From Marinicellulosiphila megalodicopiae (GTDB lineage Bacteria > Pseudomonadota > Gammaproteobacteria > Pseudomonadales > Natronospirillaceae), in NCBI RefSeq assembly GCF_045862395.1, contig NZ_AP023087.1:4464001-4528000 (forward strand): a DNA stretch of 64,000 nt, in the 5' to 3' direction. The notes under the pieces were generated by a model. That model worked only from the letters and a program-made list of their open reading frames with translations, did not search any database and was not told the DNA's origin. Made by a program: the position numbers and the translations under genes. The first letter of the stretch is position 1; each line of letters begins with the position of its first letter. Below, one piece after another: positions 8,657 to 17,244 of the stretch.

Positions 8657-9316
8657 TTAGTCGGCATCAAGCTGACTAGCATTTATAACATTCTTCGATT
8701 CGATATCACGCTTACGATCTCGCCAAATGCTAATACCTAGCCAAATAATTAAAGCCGAACCAATAATTATTGGATTATCCGTTGCCTCTAAAATTTGCTC
8801 TCCGAATGCGACAGTTGTAAACACAATCAACAAATAATAGGGAATATTCAAAAAAGTAGAAACTAAAATCAACCATGGCGTGCCACGACGCAATCCCCAG
8901 TTAAATGTAAATATGGCCAAACCGCTTGAATGGATCATCGCAGGAATTAATGTTTTATATGAAATTGGTTTGATGTCCATTTCTTTTGAAAAATATCGAC
9001 CAATCAAATAATTCACTCCAGATCCCATTGTCGTTGCAATCACCATCGCCAAACTTAATAGCACAATGTCCATTTTTGTTGGCACCGATAGCACAACCAA
9101 CAACACCGCAATATATTGTCCAGGAAAATATAAACTGATCACCACCAATGCTTCTAAAAAGATACAAAATACCGCCAACCAAAACCATTGATCCCCAACA
9201 TTTTGTTTTAATTGATCTAGCAATTCTAGACCAGAAGGTACATAACCCAATCCGCTAGCAGCAGTAAATAGTATAAATATGCTCAATATGACCAGAGGCA
9301 GCTTGCTATATTTCAT
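8657..9316 (-). CDS. DedA/VTT-like membrane protein
   Basis: 219 residues with about five or six hydrophobic spans. The segment FLEALVVISLYFPGQYIAV resembles the first conserved block of DedA/SNARE-associated (VTT) proteins, where an acidic residue precedes a Pro-Gly motif; FNWGLRRGTPW in the middle matches the family's Arg-Gly-containing segment. DedA proteins are linked to lipid-carrier flipping and membrane homeostasis. The N-terminal half is duplicated in a decayed copy at 12011-12453 with very similar DNA. Family call moderately sure. Confidence 0.65.
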   Translation of the reverse strand: MKYSKLPLVILSIFILFTAASGLGYVPSGLELLDQLKQNVGDQWFWLAVFCIFLEALVVISLYFPGQYIAVLLVVLSVPTKMDIVLLSLAMVIATTMGSGVNYLIGRYFSKEMDIKPISYKTLIPAMIHSSGLAIFTFNWGLRRGTPWLILVSTFLNIPYYLLIVFTTVAFGEQILEATDNPIIIGSALIIWLGISIWRDRKRDIESKNVINASQLDAD

Positions 9317-9455
9317 TTTAAAATCTCATTGATGAACAATTACTTACGTTTAAAAATGATATTTAGATGATTTAAAAAGGTCGATTTAACGTTGTTTTTT
9401 GTGAATTGAACGATTCACCCACATATTGATATGCAGATGAATCGAGTTTTCTCAG

Positions 9456-10433
9456 TTAAATATAAACCAAATCAAACTTTACACCTTCAATGCTCTCATC
9501 GTCTAATTTGATATCATTCAAGCTTGAACTGGATATGTCGAAGTTTTTGATTGTATTATTTTCACTGCTAAAATCAGGCAAGTTCACATCAGAATTTTTT
9601 ACATTGAAATCTAAAAATTCATTAGTATAAAATTCAATATCTGAAAACCTTGAATTTTTTAACGATAATTGATTAAATTTTGATTTCTTAAATCCATCTT
9701 CGCTTCGAATATTAGAGCTCCCAATACTACCTTCACTAAATTTCGATTTTTTAATATCACAGTTAAATCCACTATTTTCTATAACATATTGATTGACGTC
9801 CACTTTAGAAAATTTATTCTCATCAATATTACAATTTTGAATCAATAGGTTATGTATTATCGAACCATCAAACTCACAATATTCGACATAACTATTGATG
9901 AATGACATACTTTCAAATGATCCTTGAGCAAACTTGCCCGATTCTAAATTTGTATTAGTAAATATCACATCTTTAAATATCGGCGATTCGCACTCAATAT
10001 ATTCAATAACAGAATTTGTGAAATTTACATTTGTAAAATTTGGATTTTCAAAATTAAATCTTTCAAAAGTTGAATTCTTAATTACCACATCTGTAAAATT
10101 AATATCGGCATTTCTAATAGTGCCGTCATCTTGCTTAATCATTTTAATAGAAGGCCCTAAATTTTCATAACCCACCCCATTAATTTCAGCATTATTAAAT
10201 TTAACGCCTTGTAAATTTGCACCATCAAAGATAGCACCATTTATCACAACGTTTTCAAACACGGCGGATTTTAAACTCGCGCCACTTAAATTCAGTCCAT
10301 TAAGTTGCATATTTTTAAACTCAACACCATCAAGATGTTGATTGGAAAAATCCATAAAACTCATATCAGGGCAGCCATTTATTTCACTGACCAAAAATTT
10401 AAACAATTGATTATTAACTTCTTGTTGATTCAT
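9456..10433 (-). CDS. Pentapeptide-repeat-like protein A (325 aa)
   Basis: 325 residues, almost entirely five-residue repeats. The first third is canonical (LDGVEFKNMQLNGLNLSG, then ASLKSAVFENVVINGAIFDGANLQG); later repeats are degenerate, rich in Phe/Ile/Asn/Ser. Such sequences form a four-sided beta-helix, often a binding platform or DNA mimic (Qnr, MfpA). There is no signal peptide or membrane span, so a cytosolic place is likely. It is the second gene of a two-gene unit, 15 bp after a longer paralogue. Nothing links it specifically to gyrase; function unknown. Confidence 0.75.
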   Translation of the reverse strand: MNQQEVNNQLFKFLVSEINGCPDMSFMDFSNQHLDGVEFKNMQLNGLNLSGASLKSAVFENVVINGAIFDGANLQGVKFNNAEINGVGYENLGPSIKMIKQDDGTIRNADINFTDVVIKNSTFERFNFENPNFTNVNFTNSVIEYIECESPIFKDVIFTNTNLESGKFAQGSFESMSFINSYVEYCEFDGSIIHNLLIQNCNIDENKFSKVDVNQYVIENSGFNCDIKKSKFSEGSIGSSNIRSEDGFKKSKFNQLSLKNSRFSDIEFYTNEFLDFNVKNSDVNLPDFSSENNTIKNFDISSSSLNDIKLDDESIEGVKFDLVYI

Positions 10434-10448
10434 AACATACTTCCTTTA

Positions 10449-11756
10449 TTAATTTGATTTTGAAAACATAGAGATTAAAAATGAGAATAAACCTTTTGTA
10501 TTATCTGCATCGGTCAATGGACGATAGCCAGTTCCTTCTTTTTTCATTTCATAAAGATTGCTGCCTTCGACATTAGAATCTTTAATTGTAATATCTTTAA
10601 TACTTGATTCGTGAAATTCTGTATTTTGCATATCACTTTCATATATTGAAAAATCACCACTTGGGCTATCAATAAATTTTGTACCGGAAAAATTTGTTCC
10701 TCTAAAGTATATTTTTTCAAATTGACACTGATTGAATTCAGCATTTTTTAAATTAGATTTTTCTAAATCAAAACCTACAAACATCACATCATTTAATTTA
10801 AAATTAATTAAATTAACATATTCAAAATCTATTTTATTAAAAACTGTTCCCGTTTCACTCGATTCATTACTAAAACTATCAAAGGTCACGTAAGATGCAT
10901 AAAACTTATCAAGAACTGCACCTTTGAATTTAATATTTTTAATATGAGACTTGTATATAGATAAATTCTTTATATTTGATTTTTTAATTTCAAAATCTAA
11001 AACACTCGACATATTAATTTCTAGACTTTCGATCGTTATATCATCAATTATAATCGATTCAATACTAGCTTTCTCAAATACAACTATTTTAACTTCAGCC
11101 TTTTCAAAAAATAAACTACCAACCTTAGTTCCACTGAATCTAATTTTATCAATAATTGATTTATTAAAATTAAAATCATTAACCGTCGAATTATCAATGA
11201 CAGTATCATTTAATGTCGCAGCTTCAAAATTAAGTTTATCAATAGTGCAATAATAAATACGTAAGTCACTTAACTTTGCATCAGAAAAATTACAATCCAT
11301 AAAGTGAGAATTATGGACATTTAAACTTTCACACTCTAATGAAGTTGCATTTACATTGAATAACTCACAATTTTCAATCGAACTATCGTTAAATTCTGCC
11401 CCTTCAAAACTAACACCACTTAAATCCACATTTTTAAATTCAACGTCTTTAAAAATAACACCTTTAAAATTAGCGCCACTTAAATTTAAGCTTGAAAATT
11501 TAACACCTGTAATTTTTGATCCTTCGAAATTTGCATTACTTAAATCATTACAATTAAACTCTACATTTTTAAATTTTTCATTTGAAAAATCTAAAGTATT
11601 TTCATCCAACTCTTTCAATGAATAAGATCTTTGTTCGGCTTCTTGAGCTTCTAATCCAAGCGACGCTCCTAATTCTTGCTTAGCAAGCTGCTCATCTATA
11701 CCCATCAGTTTTACTTTATGTAAAATAATGATTTTATCAATATTTGTTTGATTCAT
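10449..11756 (-). CDS. Pentapeptide-repeat-like protein B (435 aa)
   Basis: 435 residues. An N-terminal non-repeat region (about 1-55, helical, QLAKQELGASLGLEAQEAEQ) precedes a long run of five-residue repeats, canonical first (LSNANFEGSKITGVKF, LSGANFKGVIFKDVEF) and then degenerate over about 250 residues. A short non-repeat tail ends in LFSFLISMFSKSN. It is the upstream partner of the 325-residue paralogue. The shared design suggests duplication and perhaps joint action. The DNA is more AT-rich than the neighbouring purine genes. Function unknown. Confidence 0.75.
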   Translation of the reverse strand: MNQTNIDKIIILHKVKLMGIDEQLAKQELGASLGLEAQEAEQRSYSLKELDENTLDFSNEKFKNVEFNCNDLSNANFEGSKITGVKFSSLNLSGANFKGVIFKDVEFKNVDLSGVSFEGAEFNDSSIENCELFNVNATSLECESLNVHNSHFMDCNFSDAKLSDLRIYYCTIDKLNFEAATLNDTVIDNSTVNDFNFNKSIIDKIRFSGTKVGSLFFEKAEVKIVVFEKASIESIIIDDITIESLEINMSSVLDFEIKKSNIKNLSIYKSHIKNIKFKGAVLDKFYASYVTFDSFSNESSETGTVFNKIDFEYVNLINFKLNDVMFVGFDLEKSNLKNAEFNQCQFEKIYFRGTNFSGTKFIDSPSGDFSIYESDMQNTEFHESSIKDITIKDSNVEGSNLYEMKKEGTGYRPLTDADNTKGLFSFLISMFSKSN

Positions 11757-12630
11757 AATCTATCAATCCTCCTATAATTAAAAACCCCATTCAAATAATC
11801 ACCTAGGGCTCTGAAATTTAGTTTTCAAGGTATCCTTAGATTTTTTCGAACAGATATGTGACACACATTTATAGCCAAAAATCCATTGACTAGTTTTAAA
11901 ATCATAACGTATATTTTAAAAAAATGAGAGAACTAAATTCATCTAAAAGCCCATTTTTTTGCAAAGCTAACTATTACTTAAACGTTTTACTGTATATTTA
12001 TAGATAGGCATCACATAAATGCAAAAAAGTAGACACCACCCAAAGCAATCACGCCGAGTGTTGCTGCTGCAATTTGCACCAACCCATCACGCTCCATCAA
12101 ACCTAAGCCTAATAAAATAATGGCAAAGGCTGGCCTAAATTATTGAGTGAAATAGGCATAGAAAGCACCACCGCCAAACTCAATAGCACAATATCCATTT
12201 TTGTTGGCACCGATAGCACAACCAACAACACCGCAATATATTGCCCCGGAAAATATAAACTGATCACCAGCAATGCTTCTAAAAAGATACAAAATACCGC
12301 CAACCAAAACCATTGCTCGCCAACACCCTATTTTAGTTGGTCAAGTAATTCAAGCCCCGTTGGCGCATGACCTAAAGTGTTTGAAGCGGTAAAGAAAAGG
12401 ATAATCAATAAATGATTAAGGGTAATTTTGTGTATTTCATTGGCGTGACTCATTGAGGGTATACGTTTGAAATGTGGGTTTGGGTTTGGATGAATCAAGA
12501 AATATTTAACAGCTTCTATGAAATGTTAACAATCTCAGTTGACACAAAACCCTTATTCAAGCACTGTTCAAATTATAAAAATTATTTTCAATTTCATTAG
12601 TTTTCACACTTTCTAAATAAAGGACTGAAC
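11757..12630. other. Decayed interval between pentapeptide and hypothetical genes
   Basis: No intact gene. 11757-12010 is the AT-rich upstream region of the pentapeptide pair with nothing clear in it. 12011-12453 is a chimeric pseudogene, described separately. 12454-12630 is the leader of the gene starting at 12631, with a ribosome site AAAGGA just before its ATG. Confidence 0.6.
12011..12453 (-). pseudogene. Chimeric pseudogene: DedA-like N terminus fused to ExoD-like C terminus
   Basis: From ATG 12451-12453 the frame gives a divergent copy of the DedA-like N terminus (GLELLDQLK), then an in-frame TAG near 12330. It continues as an almost identical copy of the block FLEALLVISLYFPGQY to about 12175. 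There it switches to the ExoD C terminus (MPISLNNLG). One base is missing just after (near 12133), and in the shifted frame the ExoD tail continues (LGLGLMERDGLVQIAAAT) to a TGA at 12011-12013. So it has a nonsense codon, a one-base deletion and a gene-to-gene junction. Both intact parents flank it, at 8657-9316 and 13274-13879. Confidence 0.8.
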
Positions 12631-13242
12631 ATGTCGACAACCCATCAATCAAAACAATCTACCCTGACCCAATCCACTTTGACATCAACAAATGCCGAAC
12701 AGTCGATTCAGCAGCTCAAACATTTACAACTACAAAGCAAACGCGCAGGGGGATTTTCTATTTTAGGATTGGTATTTGTATTTGTATTGTCGATCACATT
12801 TTTTCTTTTTTCAAATCAGTTATTTGTTTCGACTGATGCTGACCAATTAGCCGAGCAAGAATTACTAGATAAAATCGATGAAATTGACGATACAAAATTA
12901 GCGGAAAGGCTAACTGAGAATTTCACACTTTTAAGCCAGTCTCGAGCTGAAAAAATATCCGAACAAAATCCCATCACAAATATTTTGTCTACATCCATTA
13001 CTCGATTAGGAGCGGTTATGCTGGCTATTTTTATGATGCAGATACTGCTTTCGTTTTTTAGATATTATACACGCCTGGCTAATTATTACGGGACATACAT
13101 AGTTGCATTAACATCCGTTGCCGATCGAGATGAAAACCAGTTCAATGACATCATCAGTAGAATTAACCCTGAGGCGATCAACTTTGGTAAAGATCCACAA
13201 ATTTCTTATGACCGTATGTTTGAAATTATGAAAAACAAATGA
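12631..13242 (+). CDS. Hypothetical membrane protein with two spans
   Basis: 203 residues. A Ser/Thr/Gln-rich N terminus (about 1-38) precedes a membrane span (about 43-62, GLVFVFVLSITFFLF). A charged, probably helical region (about 68-110) follows, then a second span (about 128-142) and a soluble C terminus. This sensor-like layout has no recognisable domain. AAAGGA precedes the ATG. It sits alone between the chimeric pseudogene and the convergent ExoD gene. Confidence 0.6.
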   Translation: MSTTHQSKQSTLTQSTLTSTNAEQSIQQLKHLQLQSKRAGGFSILGLVFVFVLSITFFLFSNQLFVSTDADQLAEQELLDKIDEIDDTKLAERLTENFTLLSQSRAEKISEQNPITNILSTSITRLGAVMLAIFMMQILLSFFRYYTRLANYYGTYIVALTSVADRDENQFNDIISRINPEAINFGKDPQISYDRMFEIMKNK

Positions 13243-13273
13243 AAAATTTCAGAAGATGTATTTAAAATTGTTT

Positions 13274-13879
13274 TTACATAAAAGCTAAAAAATACACGCC
13301 ACCCAAAGCTATCAGACCAATTGTTGCGGCGGCTATTTGCACTAATCCATCTCGTTCCATTAATCCAAGCCCCAATAAAATAATGGCAAAAGCGGGACCT
13401 AAATTAGTTAATGGAATGGGAATCATCACAACCAATCCCAAAATAACAATGATCACTCCATTGATTCGATCGACAATTGGCGCTTCTGTAAATGCCCATC
13501 TTGGGCGTAAATATCGTTCAATTTTACGAACTTTTGGCTCAAACAATTCCAATGCAGATTGCACCTTATTTGATGGTAACTTCCAATCTAGCACCGACTT
13601 TGGCAGCCAGGTTTTGGTTAAACCAATAGCCATTTGAAATCCAAGAATCATGATGATAATCCCAGAAATAATGGACACAAATGGAATCACACTAAATGTT
13701 GTAACCAATATTAATAACATACCAAAGGTGCGGTCACCCAATTGATCGGTTAATTTTCGCAACGTTACATCAGCATGTTTGGCTGCTTTTATAAGTGTAA
13801 GTAACACATCAGACGTTCGTTCACGTGTAACAGTTGGCACTGTAAACAATGTCGATGTCTCATTTTGTTCGTTAGTCAA
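13274..13879 (-). CDS. ExoD-family exopolysaccharide synthesis protein
   Basis: 201 residues, PF06055 type. The conserved cytosolic N terminus (LGDRTFGMLLILVTTFSVIPF) runs into paired hydrophobic hairpins with GFQMAIGLTKTWLP. A central KIERYLRPRW motif follows, then the C-terminal VVMIPIPLTNLGPAFAIILLGLGLMERDG. ExoD proteins are inner-membrane proteins linked to exopolysaccharide production; the biochemical role is unknown. The start is a TTG with AGGA ten bases before it, as no in-frame ATG exists nearby. The C-terminal 55 residues are copied in the pseudogene at 12011-12453. Confidence 0.85.
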   Translation of the reverse strand: MTNEQNETSTLFTVPTVTRERTSDVLLTLIKAAKHADVTLRKLTDQLGDRTFGMLLILVTTFSVIPFVSIISGIIIMILGFQMAIGLTKTWLPKSVLDWKLPSNKVQSALELFEPKVRKIERYLRPRWAFTEAPIVDRINGVIIVILGLVVMIPIPLTNLGPAFAIILLGLGLMERDGLVQIAAATIGLIALGGVYFLAFM

Positions 13880-13930
13880 AAGTAGGGATTCCTGTGATGC
13901 ATTGTATGAATTATTTAAAGGCGGTTTTCT

Positions 13931-14022
13931 AAAAAGTGGTTGAGTTAAAAGTGGTTGAGTTAAAAAGTGGTTGAGTTAAAAGTGGTTGAGTTAAAAGTGC
14001 TCGAGTTAAAAAGTGGTTAAAT
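13931..14022. repeat. Tandem repeat of a 15/16-bp unit
   Basis: Units AAAAAGTGGTTGAGTT (16) and AAAAGTGGTTGAGTT (15) alternate across 13931-13992. Two diverged copies follow (13993-14007, 14008-14022). The array lies upstream of the leftward ExoD gene and downstream of the DUF5665 gene. It may be a slippage product or an iterated binding site. Confidence 0.85.
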
Positions 14023-14051
14023 GAATACGCTGAGTCAATTTAAAATATTGA

Positions 14052-14378
14052 TTAACCCCCGCCCTTTATTTCGGTAATAATTTTTTGAACATATTCACCA
14101 ATAATGGGCACAAACTCAATTTGCGCTAATAAGAATAATAAGCCTGATAATACAATCGTTGCTCCTAAAGCCGTTCCTAATCCGAAAAATATACCACGGG
14201 CAAATTGTAAGGACAGCTGTTTAAAAATGGAGCCGTATAACGAAACCATACGATGCTGAGATATTTTTTTTAGCTCTTGCTCAATGGCGCTAAGGGATTG
14301 ATTCATTGAATCAGGATCTTGTAGATAATCCAGAGGGTATTTAACTGAAGTATGCTTGCGGGATTTTCGTGAGCTCAT
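14052..14378 (-). CDS. DUF5665-type membrane protein
   Basis: 108 residues. A basic N terminus, a helical stretch (about 22-45), then ARGIFFGLGTALGATIVLSGLLFLL and FVPIIGEYVQKII. This is the arrangement of the DUF5665 family: one or two membrane spans with an Arg-Gly-(x)-Gly-Leu-Gly entry motif. Function unknown. The gene ends in a Gly-Gly-Gly tail and is not closely coupled to purK. Confidence 0.65.
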   Translation of the reverse strand: MSSRKSRKHTSVKYPLDYLQDPDSMNQSLSAIEQELKKISQHRMVSLYGSIFKQLSLQFARGIFFGLGTALGATIVLSGLLFLLAQIEFVPIIGEYVQKIITEIKGGG

Positions 14379-14491
14379 ATGTCAGGCCTTTTTAATTGGC
14401 TATGTTTTAAATTTTGAAACTTGCTCAGCATCTTTAAACCAAGATGATGAGCCAACTGCATCCTAACGTTAAACAATTAAAGATTGATGAC

Positions 14492-15583
14492 TTAACCTAA
14501 ATCGTTATTTAACAACGCTTCAATTTGTGCCATTTTTTGGTTGAATAAATCTTTGTCGTCTTCAACCAATGTAATGTGACCAATCTTACGCGCCACTTTT
14601 TCGCTCTTGTGGTACATATGTAAGTAAGCGCCTTCTATCGACATAAGTGCCATTTCATCGCATGCTTTACCAATCACATTAAACAACGCCACGTTATCAC
14701 GAGTTTTAGTGCTGCCTAATGGGAAGCCAGCCACTGCACGAATGTGGTTTTCAAACTGATCACATACCGCGCCTTCAATGCTCCAATGTCCCGAGTTATG
14801 TACGCGTGGCGCGACTTCGTTGGCTAATAATTGATCGCCTTTACGGAAGTATTCAAAGGTCATTACACCCACGTAATCTAATTCGTCTAATACGCTTTTT
14901 GCGTATTGTTCACCCAACGCTTGAAGCGGATGATTATTTTGCACAACCGAACAATGCAACATCGACTGTTTGTGTTCGTTTTGCACTAACGGGTAAAAAC
15001 GACATTCGCCAGATTCAGATCGTACCGCAATACATGACAGTTCATCATCAAAATCAACAAACCCTTCATACAATAACGGTACGCCGCCAAGTTCGGCAAA
15101 CGTGCCAGCAACATCGGATTCAGTTTTTAACACTTTTTGACCTTTACCGTCATAACCCAATGTGCGGGTTTTGATGATTGCAGGTAAACCAATGGTTTTG
15201 GCTGCATCGTCTAAATCTTGTTGGGTTAAAATATCAGCAAAAGGTGCGGTTTGAATGCCAAGCTTTTGAAACAACGTCTTTTCAAACAAACGATCACGTG
15301 CCACTTCTAATGCCTTAGCACTAGGAAAAACAGGTAATTTTTTAGCAATTTTAGCAACCGTTTGCGCCGGTACCGATTCAAACTCAAACGTCACACGATC
15401 AGAGCATGCAATCACGGCATCGATACCTTCTTGAGAGTCATAATCATGTTGAATTAAATCGCCTACTAATTGCGCACACGCGTCTTTAGACGGGTCCAAA
15501 AACGAAAACGACACGCCCAATTTAATGCACGAAAGTGCCATCATTTGGCCTAATTGACCGCCACCGACTACTGATATTTTCAA
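14492..15583 (-). CDS. purK: 5-(carboxyamino)imidazole ribonucleotide synthase PurK
   Basis: 363 residues, the normal length. PurK converts 5-aminoimidazole ribonucleotide, ATP and bicarbonate to N5-CAIR in purine synthesis. The N-terminal GGGQLGQMM fold (6-14) and the ATP-grasp region (KTRTLGYDGKGQ, LLYEGFVDFDDELS, NEVAPRVHNSGHW) are all present. The start is a TTG with GGAG inside the end of purE as ribosome site; purE stops four bases upstream. This is the usual purEK pair, made as one unit. Confidence 0.95.
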   Translation of the reverse strand: MKISVVGGGQLGQMMALSCIKLGVSFSFLDPSKDACAQLVGDLIQHDYDSQEGIDAVIACSDRVTFEFESVPAQTVAKIAKKLPVFPSAKALEVARDRLFEKTLFQKLGIQTAPFADILTQQDLDDAAKTIGLPAIIKTRTLGYDGKGQKVLKTESDVAGTFAELGGVPLLYEGFVDFDDELSCIAVRSESGECRFYPLVQNEHKQSMLHCSVVQNNHPLQALGEQYAKSVLDELDYVGVMTFEYFRKGDQLLANEVAPRVHNSGHWSIEGAVCDQFENHIRAVAGFPLGSTKTRDNVALFNVIGKACDEMALMSIEGAYLHMYHKSEKVARKIGHITLVEDDKDLFNQKMAQIEALLNNDLG

Positions 15584-15587
15584 GGGA

Positions 15588-16076
15588 TTACTCCGCTGGG
15601 TTTGGATTATCTAAAACAGTTTGGGTTTGGTTTGCACGAAACGCCAATAATGCTTCTTTAATGTCTGGGTATTTATTAGACAAAATACTCGCCGCTAACA
15701 ATGCTGCGTTAATAGAACCCGCTTTACCTATTGCTAATGTAGCAGTAGGAATGCCCGCAGGCATTTGCACGATCGACAATAACGAGTCAACACCGCTTAA
15801 CATGCTAGATTGAACAGGAATGCCCAATACAGGTAAATGCGTTTTAGCTGCACACATGCCTGGTAAATGCGCTGCACCACCGGCACCAGCGATAATGACT
15901 TCTAAGCCACGCTCGTCTGCCGTTTCAGAATAACTGAATAATAAGTCGGGAGTACGGTGAGCAGAAACCACTTTAGTTTCAAATTCAACGCCTAGTTTTT
16001 CAAGGGTATCGCAGCAATGACGCATGGTATCCCAGTCAGATTTAGATCCCATGATGACGCCAACTTTAGCGGTCAT
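15588..16076 (-). CDS. purE: N5-CAIR mutase PurE
   Basis: 162 residues, class I PurE length. It moves the carboxyl group of N5-CAIR (made by PurK) to C4, giving CAIR. The signature GVIMGSKSDWDTM is near the N terminus, SAHRTPDLLFSY in the middle, and GAGGAAHLPGM with PVLGIPV after it. First gene of the purEK pair; the YheV-like gene ends 32 bp upstream and may be co-transcribed. Confidence 0.96.
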   Translation of the reverse strand: MTAKVGVIMGSKSDWDTMRHCCDTLEKLGVEFETKVVSAHRTPDLLFSYSETADERGLEVIIAGAGGAAHLPGMCAAKTHLPVLGIPVQSSMLSGVDSLLSIVQMPAGIPTATLAIGKAGSINAALLAASILSNKYPDIKEALLAFRANQTQTVLDNPNPAE

Positions 16077-16108
16077 AATGCAGCTCCTGTATTAGTTATG
16101 TAAAAGAA

Positions 16109-16360
16109 TTAAGTAATAGAATTAGGATCAAAGCGAATCGGTTCACTTACAACATCATCAAGATTGGTTGACGCACTCACACGCGTAGACAGCTCATTGG
16201 GCTGGTTCACCGCCGTACTCAACGCATCTTCAAAACCACAATCGACACAGTCACGATGGTACAAAGCCTTCTCAACATCTTGATAAGCACGAATACAGTC
16301 TTGCGCACCACATTTAGGGCACACGGCCCCGGCTATAAAACGTTTTATCACAATGATCAC
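16109..16360 (-). CDS. yheV: YheV-family putative zinc-binding protein
   Basis: About 83 residues. It carries KRFIAGAVCPKCGAQDCI and then HRDCVDCGFEDAL: two CxxC pairs forming a probable zinc ribbon, as in the YheV/DUF2387 family of unknown function. The longest frame starts from a TTG at 16486, but homologues begin right at (V/I)KRFIAG. The extra 42 residues look non-coding, and a TATAGT -10-like box lies just upstream of that TTG. I therefore favour a GTG at 16360 (or 16351). Neither start has a clear ribosome site, so the exact start is uncertain. Confidence 0.75.
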   Translation of the reverse strand: MIIVIKRFIAGAVCPKCGAQDCIRAYQDVEKALYHRDCVDCGFEDALSTAVNQPNELSTRVSASTNLDDVVSEPIRFDPNSIT

Positions 16361-16612
16361 ATTAAAAGGAAAGGGCGCGATTATACCTGCTTCTTTAGGG
16401 TATGTGAAACTTAGTGTTTTACTGGGTGGGTTGCTAGATTCTAGAGAGGTAAGTTCAGGGTAAGGCTTGAATTTGTTAAGAGGCAAAAATACTATATTTT
16501 ACCGATTTTTGAGTAATTAAGAGGTTAGAGGCGCTAAAAATAATATTGTAAATAATGTGATTCAGATTATTATACTTGCCTTAATGATAATTAGTTTAAT
16601 AGGGATTTAGCT

Positions 16613-17242
16613 GTGTTTAATTTTTTTAAAGCAAAAGATACAAAAATCAATAACGAGTGGGCCTCAGTTTGGTCGTGTAATGAAATTCCTGAAGAGCTTA
16701 TGGATGCATTAGAAGGTGCACGATTTCAACAAATGGAAGACCTACGAGATAAAAATAACATCAATTATATCGAAGCAATTCATAAATTGTACTTTTCTAC
16801 TAAAGATAAAAACATGAAGGCATGTATTGCAACGGTGGTGGTTGATATTAGGCGCTCTCACTTTGCATTAGAAATATTATTAGACTCAGCAAAAAACGGT
16901 GAAACATTGGATGAACGTGAATTTTCATTAATGGGTGTTGCTGATGATCGTGATATCTCGTATGCAGAATCTAAAAAAGCATTGAAAAAAATTGATAAGT
17001 ACGTGACGAAAAATGGAGTAATAGCGTATTCAAATAAATTATATAGTGAGAAAGGTGCTAGGCCGCTATATGATAAAACGCACCAACATTTTTTAGATGA
17101 AATAGAAAAAAAGGATTGTGATGCCGCTTTTGATCTTGCAAGGGCATATAAAAATGGAACGTTCGTGTATGAAAATGAAGGTCAGTATAAAAAATATCTT
17201 CAGTTGGCAAAAGATTTTGGTCATGATTTGGTTGGTCTGTAG
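16613..17242 (+). CDS. Hypothetical protein with Sel1/TPR-like C terminus
   Basis: 209 residues, soluble and helical, no signal peptide. The C-terminal part (DAAFDLARAYKNGTFVYENEGQYKKYLQLAKDFGHDLVGL) reads like one Sel1/TPR-type unit, a guess from pattern. The start is a GTG with AGGGA seven bases before it. It ends two bases before the next gene, so the two form a tight pair. No family recognised. Confidence 0.6.
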   Translation: MFNFFKAKDTKINNEWASVWSCNEIPEELMDALEGARFQQMEDLRDKNNINYIEAIHKLYFSTKDKNMKACIATVVVDIRRSHFALEILLDSAKNGETLDEREFSLMGVADDRDISYAESKKALKKIDKYVTKNGVIAYSNKLYSEKGARPLYDKTHQHFLDEIEKKDCDAAFDLARAYKNGTFVYENEGQYKKYLQLAKDFGHDLVGL

Positions 17243-17244
17243 AT

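Noticed and set aside
9456..11756. Qnr-type quinolone-protection genes
   Set aside because: Only the repeat type is shared; length, degenerate repeats and the missing Qnr loop pattern do not support that call.
12109..12303. Intact 64-residue membrane protein
   Set aside because: It is the middle of the DedA/ExoD chimera between an in-frame TAG and a frameshift, not a complete gene.
13931..14022. Plasmid-type iteron origin
   Set aside because: No rep gene, DnaA boxes or AT-rich unwinding region in proper arrangement; flanking genes are ordinary chromosomal envelope genes.
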